Source of the DNA: Hydractinia symbiolongicarpus
Taxonomy: Eukaryota > Cnidaria > Hydrozoa > Anthoathecata > Hydractiniidae
Assembly: GCF_029227915.1 (NCBI RefSeq)
Contig: NC_079886.1
Span: 14,918,501-14,982,500, forward strand
DNA length: 64,000 bases
Direction: 5' to 3'
Both the position numbers and the translations under genes were made by a program. This document shows, one piece after another, positions 1 through 9,668 of the stretch. Within the stretch, counting starts at the first letter, position 1. The number at the start of each line of letters is the position of its first letter. The notes under the pieces are model-generated. The model searched no databases. It saw only the letters and a list, made by a program, of their open reading frames with translations, and had not been told where the DNA came from.

Positions 1-257
1 TCGCGGATAGTATCCTAATCCGCGAAATTTAATCCCCGCCAAGATTTATCCCATTAAAGTAATTGAAGAGAAAAAAAGCTATATTCGCTCTTTGGTGCAA
101 AAAATATTGTCCACTAATTAGAGTGTCCGCTAATTAAGTGTCCGCTTTTTAAAATTTTTTTGAGACTTTGACTAGAAAACGGCCGGTGTATAACCAAAGT
201 GTCTGCTAAACAGAGGTGTCCGCCTTTTAGAGTGTCCGTTAATTGGAGAGAACACTG
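1..257. mobile_element. End fragment of a pogo/Tc1-like non-autonomous DNA transposon
   Basis: The segment repeats the phrase GTGTCCGC (often followed by TTTTA or TAATTA) and ends near 254 in TGTCCGTT...AACACTG followed by TA. Read backwards this is a CAGTG...AACGGACA terminus, typical of pogo/Tigger-like elements that insert at TA. The left end lies outside the window. A related element lies at 24609-24986. No transposase is visible. Confidence 0.5.
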
Positions 258-880
258 TATTCAAATTTCATCTTTGTTTTCAAAAATTTTAAATGTGTGT
301 AATAATCCCATTCGACGATATATTTCCAAATGTGATTCTTATTAAAACCCAATAAATCTGTAAGTAAAAAGTAACGAAGGTTTGAATTTATTTGTAATAC
401 GTCTTCGGCTCATTATATTAACATTAGATGGTAATGTAACTGTTCGATGGGTACTGTTTAAATAATTTCGAAAAAAAATTTGTAAGGGTTAGAGAAATTC
501 TGATCGATAAGGTAAAATCATTTGATGGTATACATAAAGAATATTTCCCTGATTCACTTTCTGACCCGAAGGAGTTTAAATATTTTTCAAAATAATAGGA
601 TATCAAAGGAGTGCCTTTTTCCCAAAGGAGTACTTATTTTCCGGGAAAATAATACTCTAGGGGGTACTTTTTTCCCAAAGGAGTCCTTATTTCCCTAGGA
701 AAAAGATACTCCCGGGAGTACTTTCTACCTAGAAAAAATATACTGGAGAGTACTTATTTTCCGGAAATAAGTACTGGGAAGTACTTTTTTAGGAGAGTAC
801 CTTTTCCAGGTGAGACCGGTTTTACACTAATGGTTTACAAGTAAAACACAAACTTCAGAAAAAAAAGCGACACGAAGCTG
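258..880. other. No gene seen; contains a palindrome cluster
   Basis: AT-rich sequence. I see nothing recognisable except the cluster of GTACTT/AAGTAC palindromes at 601-815, listed separately. Confidence 0.5.
601..815. repeat. Cluster of imperfect palindromes built on GGAGTACTT/AAGTACTCC
   Basis: Repeated words such as GGAGTACTTATTTTCC, GGGAAAATAATACTC, AGTACTTTTTTCCC and GGAAATAAGTACT alternate in both orientations. Neighbouring words can pair into short hairpins. The function is unknown; it could be the end of a foldback element. Confidence 0.6.
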
Positions 881-1275
881 AAATTGAAAAAGAGGTATTT
901 CTTGGAAAGTGGTGTGATGAATTCCATTTGGAAGAAATACGTGCACTTTAGGGAATGGGGAAATATCGACTTGCCCCAGACTATGATAGTTTTTATGTTG
1001 ACCCCACAAGTTGGATTAAATGGGATCCAGAAAGACGAGCAGAACGCGTTGCGTTATTCAGAAAATTTATTCCTCCGGCATATGACACATACATTAAGTC
1101 TGGTACGGGGTTGAAAACAACCCCAAGATCATCAAAGAGGCGTGCAAGACTGCCAGAACATGAATTATTTAAAGATCGTGTGGAACCTGTTGTAACACCA
1201 TTCCTTTTACCAACGCTAACAGTATCACCACTGCTCTTAAAAAATGTTGGAGATGAACAAAGTTCTTGGAAGGTA
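845..1275 (+). CDS. Unidentified coding fragment, possibly an exon
   Basis: The main open stretch begins with an ATG at 955 and runs to about 1275, rich in Trp, Tyr, Pro and Arg. The same frame is open upstream (about 845-950) apart from one TAG just before the ATG. A possible splice donor (AAG/GTAATA) follows the residues SSWK near 1272, so this may be an exon and the TAG a lesion. A neighbouring frame (884-1114) is also open. I do not recognise a domain. Alternatives are a fragment of a transposon protein or chance. Confidence 0.3.
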
Positions 1276-1295
1276 ATATTTGCAATTTGCAATTA

Positions 1296-2283
1296 ATATT
1301 GTATTGATTTATTATTTCTTAGTTGTTGATGATTTTTTTTGATTTTTTATATATTCCTTTGTGAATATAATTCTTTGTATTTTCTTTCTTTACGAGAAAA
1401 AAACACTGTTAGTCAAAACGTTAACCTTAACGTTAACAAATTTTGACTTGGATATTATTGTAGGGAGTTTATTATAGATTTGGAAAATGTTTGGTGAATG
1501 GCCTGGGGAGGGTTACTTTGCTCTCCATCGTAGCGTGAATTTTTGGGTAAAAAATGAGATTCTAAATGTGGCCTCACTTTTTCCAGTGTGATCGTGAATT
1601 GTTTACTATGGGTGTTGATTAATGCTTGGTATACTTGTGTGATTATTTCAAGTGAAATATATGGGTCAACAGGTGATCGCTCTCCATCGTAGAGTCAAAA
1701 TATGCCAAAATTTGCTTAATTTTCGCTGCTGCTTCGTAAAAACTAACAACGTTTTTCAAACCTTGACATCATGAATGTAACCAAATCTATTATAACATGA
1801 CAAAAATACAAAATATAGGTCTCCCTGAACAATAAAACAAATAAATAACATCATTGGGAGCACATAAGTCTTCGTTCTCCATCGTAGTGGGGAAATGAAA
1901 ACAGAATTTTAAAGTGCTTTTGTTATCATGCTATTGTTCATTTTGCAATTTTACCATACCAATATGATTACGCAACAATCATTGATTTTTTTGTTTATTT
2001 AGAATGTTACAACACTGAACAAATTAAAAATTAATTGGTAACATTAGAAATAATGAAGTGTTGTGGTATACAGATAGATTAAACAAGCTATGCTATGAGT
2101 GAAGATTAGGAAATTAGAAAATTGAAATATAATAAAATGTATGTAAAAAATTGTAATAAAAATGATTAAAGTGAAAGAATTATAGTCATATTTCTGATTT
2201 TATTACTAGTATATATGTTAAGAACAACTGCCATGTTTTGTTTTTTAGAGTGAAAATTTAATGAAAAATGAATGAAAATATAG
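1296..2283. other. No gene seen; three copies of a short motif
   Basis: AT-rich. The 12-mer TCTCCATCGTAG occurs at about 1522, 1681 and 1876, roughly 160-195 bases apart, suggesting degenerate tandem repeats. Nothing else is supported. Confidence 0.45.
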
Positions 2284-2438
2284 TCCAATGTGGAGGTTAC
2301 GAACACTATTCATCTTTGAAGTTAGTTTCACAACAAGTGGTGGATCGTTTCAATGAAGCCAAAAAACACAGAAGTCAGTTGGGTGGTGAAAATCACCATG
2401 TAAAACAGGCCACCTAGAAGGGCTCACTTCATGATGAG

Positions 2439-5320
2439 GTGGAAAATGAGGCCGAGGAAGACTACCTCGAAGATATCCAAAATCTATACAATCAACCGGA
2501 GCAGGACTATACCCCCCAAGAACATAAGCATGCTCATAACAGGATGTATCGAAGTTTCCGAATTCCAGGCATAGGAGGAGCAGACGTCGACGGGTATATA
2601 GGGATGGTAAGGCCCAACATGAAAACCCTGGTTGAGGGGCAGGTAGAAGATATGGGGTCGGCAAAGGTACGAATATTCCTATGGATTATGTGGAAGAAGA
2701 AGAAGACGAACCTGAAGGCCAACGATGAGGAGTATATTGAGGTGAATAAGGTTTTCACTAGCAACATGACGTCAGTCTTCCAGGGTAATGCTGGATATGA
2801 TGTTTGCCCAGGTTAAAACACATGTTGAAAACCCAGCACTTCCCCAGAGTGGCTTTACGATCTCTTAAATCCTACATCTCGATGCAGATTTTCACAAATT
2901 GAGGCTAACAAGGGGTTCATCGTATATACAAGCACCTAAGTGGATAGCCTCAAAGAAGGCCATTATTAACCCGAAATAGTAGTGTTTCAAGTGAGCATCA
3001 TCGATGGCCTACATCATACGGAGATTGAAAGAGATCCACAAAGAATCACCAAGCTGAGACATTACGCAGACCACTACAATTGGCAGGGTATAGAGTTCCT
3101 CACAAGTATCAAGGACATTGACAAGTTTGAAAAGAATAACCCTGGCATTGCGGTAAACGTATTGTACGTAATGGGGAAGAAGATCAACATCCTATGTCGA
3201 TCCGAGTACAACATTAGGCGCAACAAGCAGGTTAATCTGTTGCTTATCACCGATGATAAAAATAGACATTATACGGCAGTCAAAAGTCTATCGCAACTCC
3301 TGGGTAGTGATACGTCGAAAAATACAGCAAAAATGCAGTTATGCCTAAACTGCCTACGGGCCTTTCCCAAAATTGAATCGAGGGGCAAGCACCATGGCTA
3401 TTCAAAGAACCACGAGGCAGTCAAGATCATAATGCCAACAGAGGCCGAAAAATGGTTATACTATAGGGATGAGATGAGACTTCGAAAGTCTGCTAGTTCC
3501 GATAGAGGATACAAGAGGCAAAAAGACCAAAAAGCTAAGCAAGCATGTACCATCTGGCTGGTGCATGTATAGCACCTTTGCCCATGGTGATGTGCGGGAC
3601 CCTCTAAAAGTCTACATTACCGAGGACAAGGTAAAAACAAACGTACCATTCATGACAAAGTTCATCGACAAAGATGATGTCTTCAGGCTGATGCTGAGAA
3701 AAGGCGTGTACCTCTATGAATACATGGATGGATGGCAACGATTCAAAGAGCTGGTACTACCTCCCAGGGAGGCATTCTACAGCAAGCTGAACATGAAGGG
3801 TATCAGCGACAGGGACTATACCTATGCAAAAGATGTATGGAATGTCATTACCCGGAGGGTGATAACGTTACCATGGGAGACTATCATGACATCTACCGTT
3901 TCGAGACGTCTGCTGGGACAACTACAGCCCTGATCCCGCCCATTTCTACTCCGCACCCGGGTTGGCATAAAAGGCTGCACTCAAATTTACGGGGATTAAG
4001 TTAGAGCTCCTTGCAGACCCCGACATGCTCTTCATGTTCGAAAAGGTATAAGAGGAGGTATAACCCAGGCCGTACACCGGTATGCCAAGGCTAATAACAA
4101 GTACATGGGAGAGCGGTATACACGGGATGAGGAGTCCTCCTACCTGCAGTATCTCCATGCCAACAACCTATACGGGTGGGCGATGCGTCAAGACCTGCCC
4201 ACGGATGGCCTTAAATGGGTGTCAAACGTCGAGGCATTCACGGAAATGCGGATCGGAAAGCTCGTTGAGGATAATCAGCATGGGTATATCCTGGAGGTTG
4301 ATATCGACTACCCCAAGGAGCTACACGACAAACATAACGAGCTGCCGTTCCTACCCGAACGTACGATAGTCCATGGGGTGGAGAAATTGGTACCGAATTT
4401 GGAGGATAAGCGAAAGTATGTAGTACACATCAGGGCCCTTTACGAGGTTATAAAAAATGGGCTTAAATTGAAGAAAGTGCACAGGGTCATACGGTTTAAC
4501 CAGCAGGCATGGCTGGCGGGCTACATCGACCACAACACTGATTTGAGAACAAACGCGAGGAACGAGTTCGAGAAGGATTTTTATAAACTCATGAACCTCT
4601 CGGTGTTTGGCAAGACCATGGAGAACATTAGAAACCACCGCAACATCCAGCTGGTTACCAACGAGGACAAATATACAAAACTCGTCAGGAAGCCAAGTTT
4701 TAAGGTTGGGAGCAGGTTTAGCAAAAACCTGGTAGGTGTGGAGATGGGCAGGACCGAGGTCAAGATGAATAAGCCGGTGTATATAGGTCAGGCCATCCTG
4801 GATATGTCGAAGTTAGTCATGTACGAGTTCCACTACGACTATATGCAGGACAAATATGGTTCTAAAATACAGCTTTGCTACATGGACACAAACAGCTTCG
4901 TGTACCATATAAGGAAATGATTGCTATGTTGATATCGCCAAAGATGTTGAAGCACGCTTCGATACTAGTGACTATAATCCGGATGATGGAAGGCCTCTCC
5001 CTATAGGGAAAAACAAGAAGGTGGTAGGACTCATGAAGGATGAGCTAAATGGCAAAATCATGACCAAGTTCATCACCCTCAGGGCAAAACTCTATGCCTA
5101 TGAGAGCCTTACAAAAGAAGGCGGTGATCGAAAAGACAAGGGCGTGAAGAGGTGCGTAACCAAGAAGTCGATAACCTTCGATGACTATCAGCGGTGTCTG
5201 GAAGAGGGCGTTGACGTCTACGAGAGTCAGGTTTTAATTCAAAACAAGGGCCATCAGGTATACACGCAAAAGGTATCGAAGTTGGCACTCAACAGGGCAG
5301 ATGATCGTGCAACCCGATCA
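2439..5320 (+). pseudogene. Protein-primed family B DNA polymerase (Polinton/Maverick type), broken
   Basis: Replicative polymerase of the element. Pieces lie in order across several frames: an N-terminal segment containing SFRIPGIGG (from 2439); a central segment 2982-3572 with GIEFLTSIKDIDKFEKNN, VNLLLITD and a CxxC...H cluster; 3565-3933; the palm at 4105-4920; and the thumb/C-terminus at 5021-5320 (KRCVTKKSITFDDY). In the palm, motif A reads YLHANNLYGWAM, motif B KLMNLSVFGKTMEN and motif C YMDTNSFVYH. The usual catalytic Asp residues of motifs A and C (DANNLY; YxDTDS) are His and Asn here, so it would be inactive even without the frameshifts. The exonuclease region appears largely deleted near 3480-3600. 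Family assignment is firm; boundaries are approximate. Confidence 0.88.
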
Positions 5321-5372
5321 AATTACAACGCTTACCAGAGGCCATTCCCACCTAACGTCTACAGGGGAATAA

Positions 5373-5459
5373 ATGGAAGTGTGTTTGTATATCGCTATAG
5401 TCCTGCCGTATGCCGTGATCGCATTTTGCTTCCTCCGATATAATAAAGATGTCGTCTGA
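5373..5459 (+). CDS. 28-aa single-pass membrane peptide
   Basis: A short intact frame just after the polymerase, almost entirely one hydrophobic helix (MEVCLYIAIVLPYAVIAFCF) followed by basic RYNK. The start codon follows AATAAATG, the same start signal used by the other genes of the element. It overlaps the ATG of the next gene at 5449 by 11 bases in another frame. Membrane peptides are common in virus-like elements, but no function can be assigned. It could be fortuitous. Confidence 0.5.
   Translation: MEVCLYIAIVLPYAVIAFCFLRYNKDVV
5439..5448 (+). promoter_or_regulatory. Start-codon-proximal TATAATAAAG signal
   Basis: Touches the ATG at 5449. One of about a dozen AATAAA(n)ATG/TAAATG-type signals found at starts of genes of this element. 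Confidence 0.5.
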
Positions 5460-5948
5460 CATTGCACAAGTCTTTGACAATGCCTCTGCAGAATACGAAC
5501 ATGTAGAGCCCCCACCCAATAAACGCCAAACCCTGAAAGAAACCCTACGCAAAGGCAAGGGGCACCTTTACCCAAAAATGCACGGAAGGGTTTGTTGACA
5601 AAGCTCCTGATGAGGCCATCGACAAGGTACATGCCGAAAATGTACAACGTGAATTACAAGAGAAAGGGGAGAAGACGGCAAAAGCACCATGTTATAAGCT
5701 TGTATGCCAGCATGATTGGGAACTTTGTAGATATTGACAGTGTTGACGAATTGCGTAGGGATATCGAAGAAGACCCGATAATCCGAGACTCTATGACTGA
5801 TCTGGGAATCTTTGTGTACTGCACCATTGGGAGATGTTTAGCCCCACTCCTGGTAGCAGGCCATACAGCTCAGCATATGAGCAAGAAGAAAAAGGACGCG
5901 GAGGTTGTGAAGGAGGCGGATACGGTGGAGGAGACTGTGCTGCTATAA
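5449..5948 (+). pseudogene. Conserved Polinton-like element protein, helical with a C-terminal hydrophobic segment; frameshifted
   Basis: Starts at the ATG at 5449 after TATAATAAAG (MSSDIAQVFDNAS...). The N-terminal frame is lost to a stop near 5598 and the rest is read in the frame of 5592-5948, so at least one indel separates them. The C-terminal half contains IISLYASMIGNF-like sequence, DELRRDIEEDPIIRD and a hydrophobic stretch around CTIGRCLAPLLVAGHT, then a charged tail. From memory, similar proteins accompany this polymerase in cnidarian Polinton-like elements; their function is unknown. Its stop codon lies inside the start signal of the next gene. Confidence 0.6.
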
Positions 5949-5952
5949 TAAA
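5944..5952 (+). promoter_or_regulatory. Start-codon-proximal TATAATAAA signal
   Basis: Directly abuts ATG 5953 and contains the stop codon of the preceding gene. Confidence 0.5.
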
Positions 5953-6294
5953 ATGAGTGAAGAAGTTCAGAAACAAGAAGAGGAGAGGGTTATAACAAAA
6001 CCACCGAAGAATGAGGGTCGTGTCGCTGCAGGAAAGAGGCTTGCTAAATGGAACCGGAAGAAGAAGGCTGACTTAAAGAAGAACGTGGACAAAGAACCTT
6101 CACAGGATGATAAAGAACCTGCGACAGGTTATAGCAAGTCGATAGACAGTGTCTACATCTATGGATTCGGAACGATAGCCGTGATTGCCATAGGAGTAGG
6201 CGTCTGGTACAAATTTGGCAGGGGTAAAGATGAGGAATCTAACCTATCCAGAGCCCCAACAGGGCAAACATGGAAAAATCCAGCCTCAGATTGA
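5953..6294 (+). CDS. Single-pass membrane protein with basic cytoplasmic region, intact
   Basis: 113 aa, no lesion. Residues 1-60 are highly charged (Lys/Glu/Arg; GRVAAGKRLAKWNRKKKADL), residues about 73-92 form one transmembrane helix (VYIYGFGTIAVIAIGVGVWY), and the tail is short and polar. The start follows TATAATAAA directly, and the preceding gene's TAA is embedded in it. It belongs to the run of small structural-type genes between polymerase and ATPase. A virion or membrane role is likely only by context. Confidence 0.65.
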   Translation: MSEEVQKQEEERVITKPPKNEGRVAAGKRLAKWNRKKKADLKKNVDKEPSQDDKEPATGYSKSIDSVYIYGFGTIAVIAIGVGVWYKFGRGKDEESNLSRAPTGQTWKNPASD

Positions 6295-6334
6295 CATCTT
6301 CAAGATGCAATGAATTTTCTCAAAAAAAATGACA

Positions 6335-6342
6335 CTTAATAA
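6335..6342 (+). promoter_or_regulatory. Start-codon-proximal TTAATAA signal
   Basis: Abuts ATG 6343; the 15-mer across the start is identical to that at 13310 (minus). Confidence 0.5.
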
Positions 6343-6606
6343 ATGGCAACAAGCAAACATCATGCAAATATGGGTCCTAAGGAAACCATGATTATTGATG
6401 CCTTATGGGAGTCCGTCAGGCTGGTCTCGTACACGATACTGATTGCTATGGGCGGAAAAAAGGCCTTGGGAGGTTCTATGCCCGGTGCTAAGATGGACAT
6501 GGAGGATGGTCTTAAACTTGCTGGTTATATGACGACAGCGATATTGTTCGACGAATATGCAATTGAACAAGGTTGGTACAAAAAATCGTTAATATCTCCA
6601 AAGTAG
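6343..6606 (+). CDS. 87-aa small protein, intact, unknown function
   Basis: Begins MATSKHHANMGPKETMIIDA; mostly helical with a moderately hydrophobic centre (SVRLVSYTILIAMGGKKALGG) and a second apolar patch (LKLAGYMTTAILFDEY). The start is preceded by TTAATAA. The 15-mer TTAATAAATGGCAAC spanning its ATG is identical to that of the gene starting at 13310 on the other strand. The stop is followed after 12 bases by a perfect 13-bp hairpin (6619-6649), a plausible 3' end signal. Confidence 0.6.
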   Translation: MATSKHHANMGPKETMIIDALWESVRLVSYTILIAMGGKKALGGSMPGAKMDMEDGLKLAGYMTTAILFDEYAIEQGWYKKSLISPK

Positions 6607-6618
6607 AGCGCATGATAT

Positions 6619-6649
6619 TATTTCTATATCTTAATGAGATATAGAAATA
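6619..6649 (+). terminator. Perfect 13-bp hairpin after the 6343-6606 gene
   Basis: Left arm TATTTCTATATCT (6619-6631), 5-base loop, right arm AGATATAGAAATA (6637-6649). It lies between a stop codon and the next gene. Similar hairpins sit at other gene ends in the element (9525, 18016, 19016). Confidence 0.6.
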
Positions 6650-6657
6650 TATAAAAA

Positions 6658-7003
6658 ATGTTCCAAGTGTTCAAAACCTCTTCCCCTGAATCAGTTCAAC
6701 ATCAGGAGCAAAGGTCAACTAACGAGTACATGCATTCCCTGCCTTGATCTTAAGAGAATTTCAAAGGGTCACACCAGACGTCGCATTTATATGCAACCCT
6801 TGCATGAGTTAATAATTATACTCCAGGACCATATTCAGGCCCAGTTTTCCGAAGGTTACACATGGGAGAACTTCGAATTACACGTAACCCATAAAACCAC
6901 ATTTAGATACCAGGAGACATTTAAATCTCCGACGCTTGCCGATGTCACCAAGGCATTACAGCGGGCTCAATATGCTATATTAAATGGACATCAAACGTTG
7001 TAG
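6658..7003 (+). pseudogene. Zinc-ribbon/HNH-like protein, first of three tandem paralogues, broken
   Basis: A frame from about 6659 encodes CSKC...CIPCLDLKR, a CxxC...CxxC ribbon. The C-terminal half, in the frame of 6791-7003, reads DHIQAQFSEGYTWENF and SPTLADVTKALQRAQY. Both halves match the same parts of the gene at 7499-8052 (CSKC...CIKCLDQKK; HIEAQFSEGMNWDNY; SLADVVKRLHYSN). The HNH-like histidine and aspartate core expected between these blocks is not recognisable here. It is probably an inactive duplicate of that nuclease-like gene. Confidence 0.5.
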
Positions 7004-7547
7004 AGGATGTAAGCAGTTTTTTGCACCGGACAAGTTCAAAATCAGAGGTAATAGTAGATCCAAGACCTGCATAGACTGCCTGGCCGAAGCAAAGGAGAGG
7101 CGGGGTGTCAAAAGGGAAGACATCGAAGACATTGACCACGAGTTGGACCCGCTTGCCATTGATATGGAAATTAGAGGGTCTCAGCAGGATGAGAATTACC
7201 TACTTTTGTATACCCTATTCACGTACGATATGATGTCCCAGTACGTCGAACTCATCGGAGAGAGCCCAGAGAAGGCACGGCTTGTTAAAAGGTACCGCAA
7301 CGCCTTGAGGTGTCTACAGGGTAAATTAATATACGCGCCACTACCCCTCGAATGCCAGACTCGAAATATTAAACTATGCCCTGCCTGTCGCGGGTCCTTG
7401 GTGAACAATAACGGTGGTGTGTTGATATGTTCCTCATGTGCCGCGATATACCCTAAGGTTCATAACAGGAAGTGCTCAAATTATTGTAATAAATCAACAT
7501 GGAGGGTACCAGGAAATGTTCAAAATGTAAACACTATCTTTCTTTGA
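6984..7547 (+). CDS. Zinc-ribbon protein, second tandem paralogue, two CxxC ribbons
   Basis: 187 aa, intact from ATG 6984, preceded by TATATTAA. The N-terminus MDIKRCRGCKQFF...CIDCLAEAKERR is a CxxC...CxxC ribbon shared with its two neighbours. The middle is acidic and helical. A second ribbon, CPACRGSLVNNNGGVLICSSC, follows at about residues 130-150 and resembles the TFIIB/late-transcription-factor style of ribbon. A nucleic-acid-binding or transcription role is plausible; I do not claim a specific viral transcription factor. The C-terminal tail runs into the next gene in another frame (overlap 7499-7547), so the true stop may once have been earlier. Confidence 0.6.
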   Translation: MDIKRCRGCKQFFAPDKFKIRGNSRSKTCIDCLAEAKERRGVKREDIEDIDHELDPLAIDMEIRGSQQDENYLLLYTLFTYDMMSQYVELIGESPEKARLVKRYRNALRCLQGKLIYAPLPLECQTRNIKLCPACRGSLVNNNGGVLICSSCAAIYPKVHNRKCSNYCNKSTWRVPGNVQNVNTIFL

Positions 7548-8052
7548 ACAATGTTAGGGTCAAGTGTAACGGTCAACTAACGAGGACATGCATCAAATGC
7601 CTCGATCAAAAGAAGGCGTCGCAAGAACGCAATAGGTGCCCGCATCAAAAGGAAAGGCCTAAATGCAAAGACTGTAAGGGAAGCCAGATTTGCATCATGA
7701 AAGGCAAAGGAAACAATGCCACATTTGCGATTTTCATGGATATATGGCCCAAATAGTAAGAAATCATGTCTGCCAGGCTTTACACAGAAATAAGGAGCTT
7801 AGTTCTCAGCAGTATCTTGGATGCGATATCGCTACACTGCAGGCCCATATCGAGGCCCAGTTTTCTGAGGGCATGAACTGGGACAATTATGGTGAAGGGT
7901 GCCATATTGATCAAAAAATCCCGAGTAAATATTGAGAAAATGGCGACGCTCCGTCGCTTGCCGATGTGGTGAAAAGGCTTCACTATTCCAATACCCAACC
8001 TATGTGGGCAAGTGAGAACATGTCGAAAGGCAATCGATATATTACGGAATAG
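7499..8052 (+). pseudogene. Zinc-ribbon plus HNH-like endonuclease protein, third paralogue, frameshifted
   Basis: Starts MEGTRKCSKCKHYL after GTAATAAATCAAC. The N-terminal ribbon (CSKC...CIKCLDQKK) is followed by a CPHQKERPKCKDCKGSQIC motif, part of a Cys/His repeat. The reading frame then shifts near 7690-7740, and a second frame carries CHICDFHGYMAQIV, HIEAQFSEGMNWDNY, CHIDQKIP and, after a stop, SLADVVKRLHYSNTQPMW. In the family I recall, the core is WHIDHxxP followed by TNTQPLWASENxxKG, an HNH-like nuclease signature. Here the catalytic-type His is Gln, so it is probably inactive. Three lesions are visible. Confidence 0.6.
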
Positions 8053-8059
8053 GCGTGTT

Positions 8060-8640
8060 TGGTAATGACCTCAACAAGAATAAAATGTTGAACGTTATTA
8101 AAGAGCCCATACAGCAATCTTCACGGGCCCTACTTCTTGTGGCAAGACGTAACGTGTCCTGGACCTCCTCGAGCATCAGTATAATAAGCACTATCACAAC
8201 ATAGTCATTTTGTGTTCAACAATTAAATGGAATGCCACATATTTAGAGAGGACATCGCTCTGGCGTGACGAATACGTGTTCCTTATACATCCCGGAAATG
8301 AGCTGTTTAAATGGATAGCGAAACTGTCCTCATTATTGGCAGGTGAGAACACGTTTTTATGGTTGACAACGTCATAGCCGATGAAAGCCTCGATAAATAA
8401 AAGCAGCCCTTGCTTGAATTAGCTATTTTGGGAAGGCATCGAAAACACAGCCTGTGGCTACTCACGCAGTCATATACCGTATTGCCCAAGAATCTTAGGA
8501 GGCAGAAGTTTTTGTGGTACCCACAGGTTTGATATAAGGCTAATCGACGAAGAGACGAACATGATTTCGGTCGGATATCAAGGCTGGATTGAAATAGTCC
8601 AAACACGCATGCCTATACGTAAGGCTTGAACACCCCAGAG
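8060..8640 (+). pseudogene. FtsK/HerA-type genome-packaging ATPase, broken
   Basis: Walker A is clear as FTGPTSCGKT at about 8120-8149, immediately followed by an in-frame TAA. Downstream pieces read RVLDLLEHQYNKHYHNIVIL, FLIHPGNELFKWI and, in other frames, SLWLLTQSY-like and RLIDEETNMISVG stretches, in the order expected of A32-like/FtsK packaging ATPases of Polintons. The Walker B region (near 8350) is scrambled by a frameshift. The enzyme would pump the element's DNA into capsids. Neighbours are the nuclease-like paralogues upstream and the BRO-N gene downstream. Confidence 0.75.
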
Positions 8641-8702
8641 CTTGGAATATTTTGCAGTGAGCACAGTGAAATCCTCCGGCCTACGTTGCTTATAAGAGAA
8701 AG

Positions 8703-9516
8703 ATGTCGTTGCAAGTTAAGTTCAACACAAAGACCATCGAAACCCTTTCCGACAATCAAAATCAACCTATGTTCAAACGTGCTGATATTGGCCGTTTTTT
8801 GGGTATTGCCGACATGGCGCGCAGTTTTTAATATTTGGCCGGGGAAACTATAACAAGGCAAGAAATTGCGGATCTGAAGGGCCAGGGTGCTACCCTGGCC
8901 CTTGGAAGAGGGAAAAATCCACATGATGTATTTGTCACATTGGATCAAGCATTGGAAATCATCCGTCGTTCCCGAAAGCCAAAGTCTGTGGGGCTAATCA
9001 AATGGCTAGCCAGGGCAGGTGTGAAAAAACTACAAGATGAACTTGAGAAGCAGCGCCAAGCGCTCGAGGATAGAGATATTGCCGTTGCTATACTCGAGGG
9101 TGATATAGACGGCAGGGATAGTCAGCTCATGGTACTCGAGGACGAACTTGAGGTACAGGCTAAGTAAATTCGAGACTTAAAGAAAGATATGTTCCGCATC
9201 GATATCAATAAGATACCGTGCTATGTGTGGTCGATAAAAATGATCCTCACGAGCATGGAAAAAAGGCATACATAAACACTATATGACCCGATGCCAACGT
9301 AAGCAACTCAGCACAAGAATAAGCCCCTTAAGGGCAATGTACCCTGAGATGACTGTAAGGAAACCGAAATGCGACGATCTGAATGCCGTACATGCATGGT
9401 GCCGATTCAGAGACGATACCCTGGGCATTGAGAATTATCACCTAAATCACTTCACGCTACCCGACGATGATACAAGGGATCTATTCAAAGGGATGTTTGA
9501 TATTAACATGTCGTAG
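8703..9516 (+). pseudogene. BRO-N domain protein with coiled coil and C-terminal domain, broken
   Basis: From ATG 8703 the N-terminus contains MFKRADIGRFLGIADMARSF and, after one in-frame TAA at 8829, FVTLDQALEIIRRSRKPKSV; this pattern fits BRO-N/antirepressor-type DNA-binding domains of large DNA viruses. Residues about 105-155 form a heptad-rich coiled coil (LQDELEKQRQALEDRD...LMVLEDELE). After a stop near 9165 and a frame change, a C-terminal piece (9300-9516) contains RAMYPEMTVRKP, HAWCRFRDD and HFTLPDDDTRDLFKGM. A role in DNA binding or regulation of viral genes is known for BRO proteins; here it is inferred. Confidence 0.6.
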
Positions 9517-9524
9517 GCAGACGC

Positions 9525-9558
9525 TAATTTTTACTACTCTTGCGGGTAGTAAAAATTA
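9525..9558 (+). terminator. Perfect 13-bp hairpin after the BRO-N gene
   Basis: Arms TAATTTTTACTAC (9525-9537) and GTAGTAAAAATTA (9546-9558), 8-base loop, about 10 bases after the TAG at 9514. Same arrangement as at 6619 and 19016. Confidence 0.6.
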
Positions 9559-9668
9559 TATTGAAGAAGAACTACTTTGTTCATCACTAACATACTGCCA
9601 AGCAGTGAGCGGGATTCGATTCGCTTGGCAGTATGTTAGTGATGAACAAAGTAGTTCTTCTTCAATAT
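9558..9668. repeat. Perfect 46-bp inverted repeat (snap-back hairpin)
   Basis: Arms 9558-9603 and 9623-9668 are perfect reverse complements, with a 19-base loop (9604-9622). The loop and inner arm contain, inverted, the 3' part of the tRNA-like sequence at 9816-9896 (AGTGAGCGGGATTCGAT...). The right arm continues as a direct repeat of sequence at 9893 onwards. Such a structure arises by fold-back copying or inverted duplication. Confidence 0.9.

Noticed and set aside
6984-7547. Naming the two-ribbon protein as a poxvirus-type late transcription factor (VLTF3)
   Set aside because: Only the general CPxC...CSSC ribbon is visible; without a profile search this would be over-interpretation.
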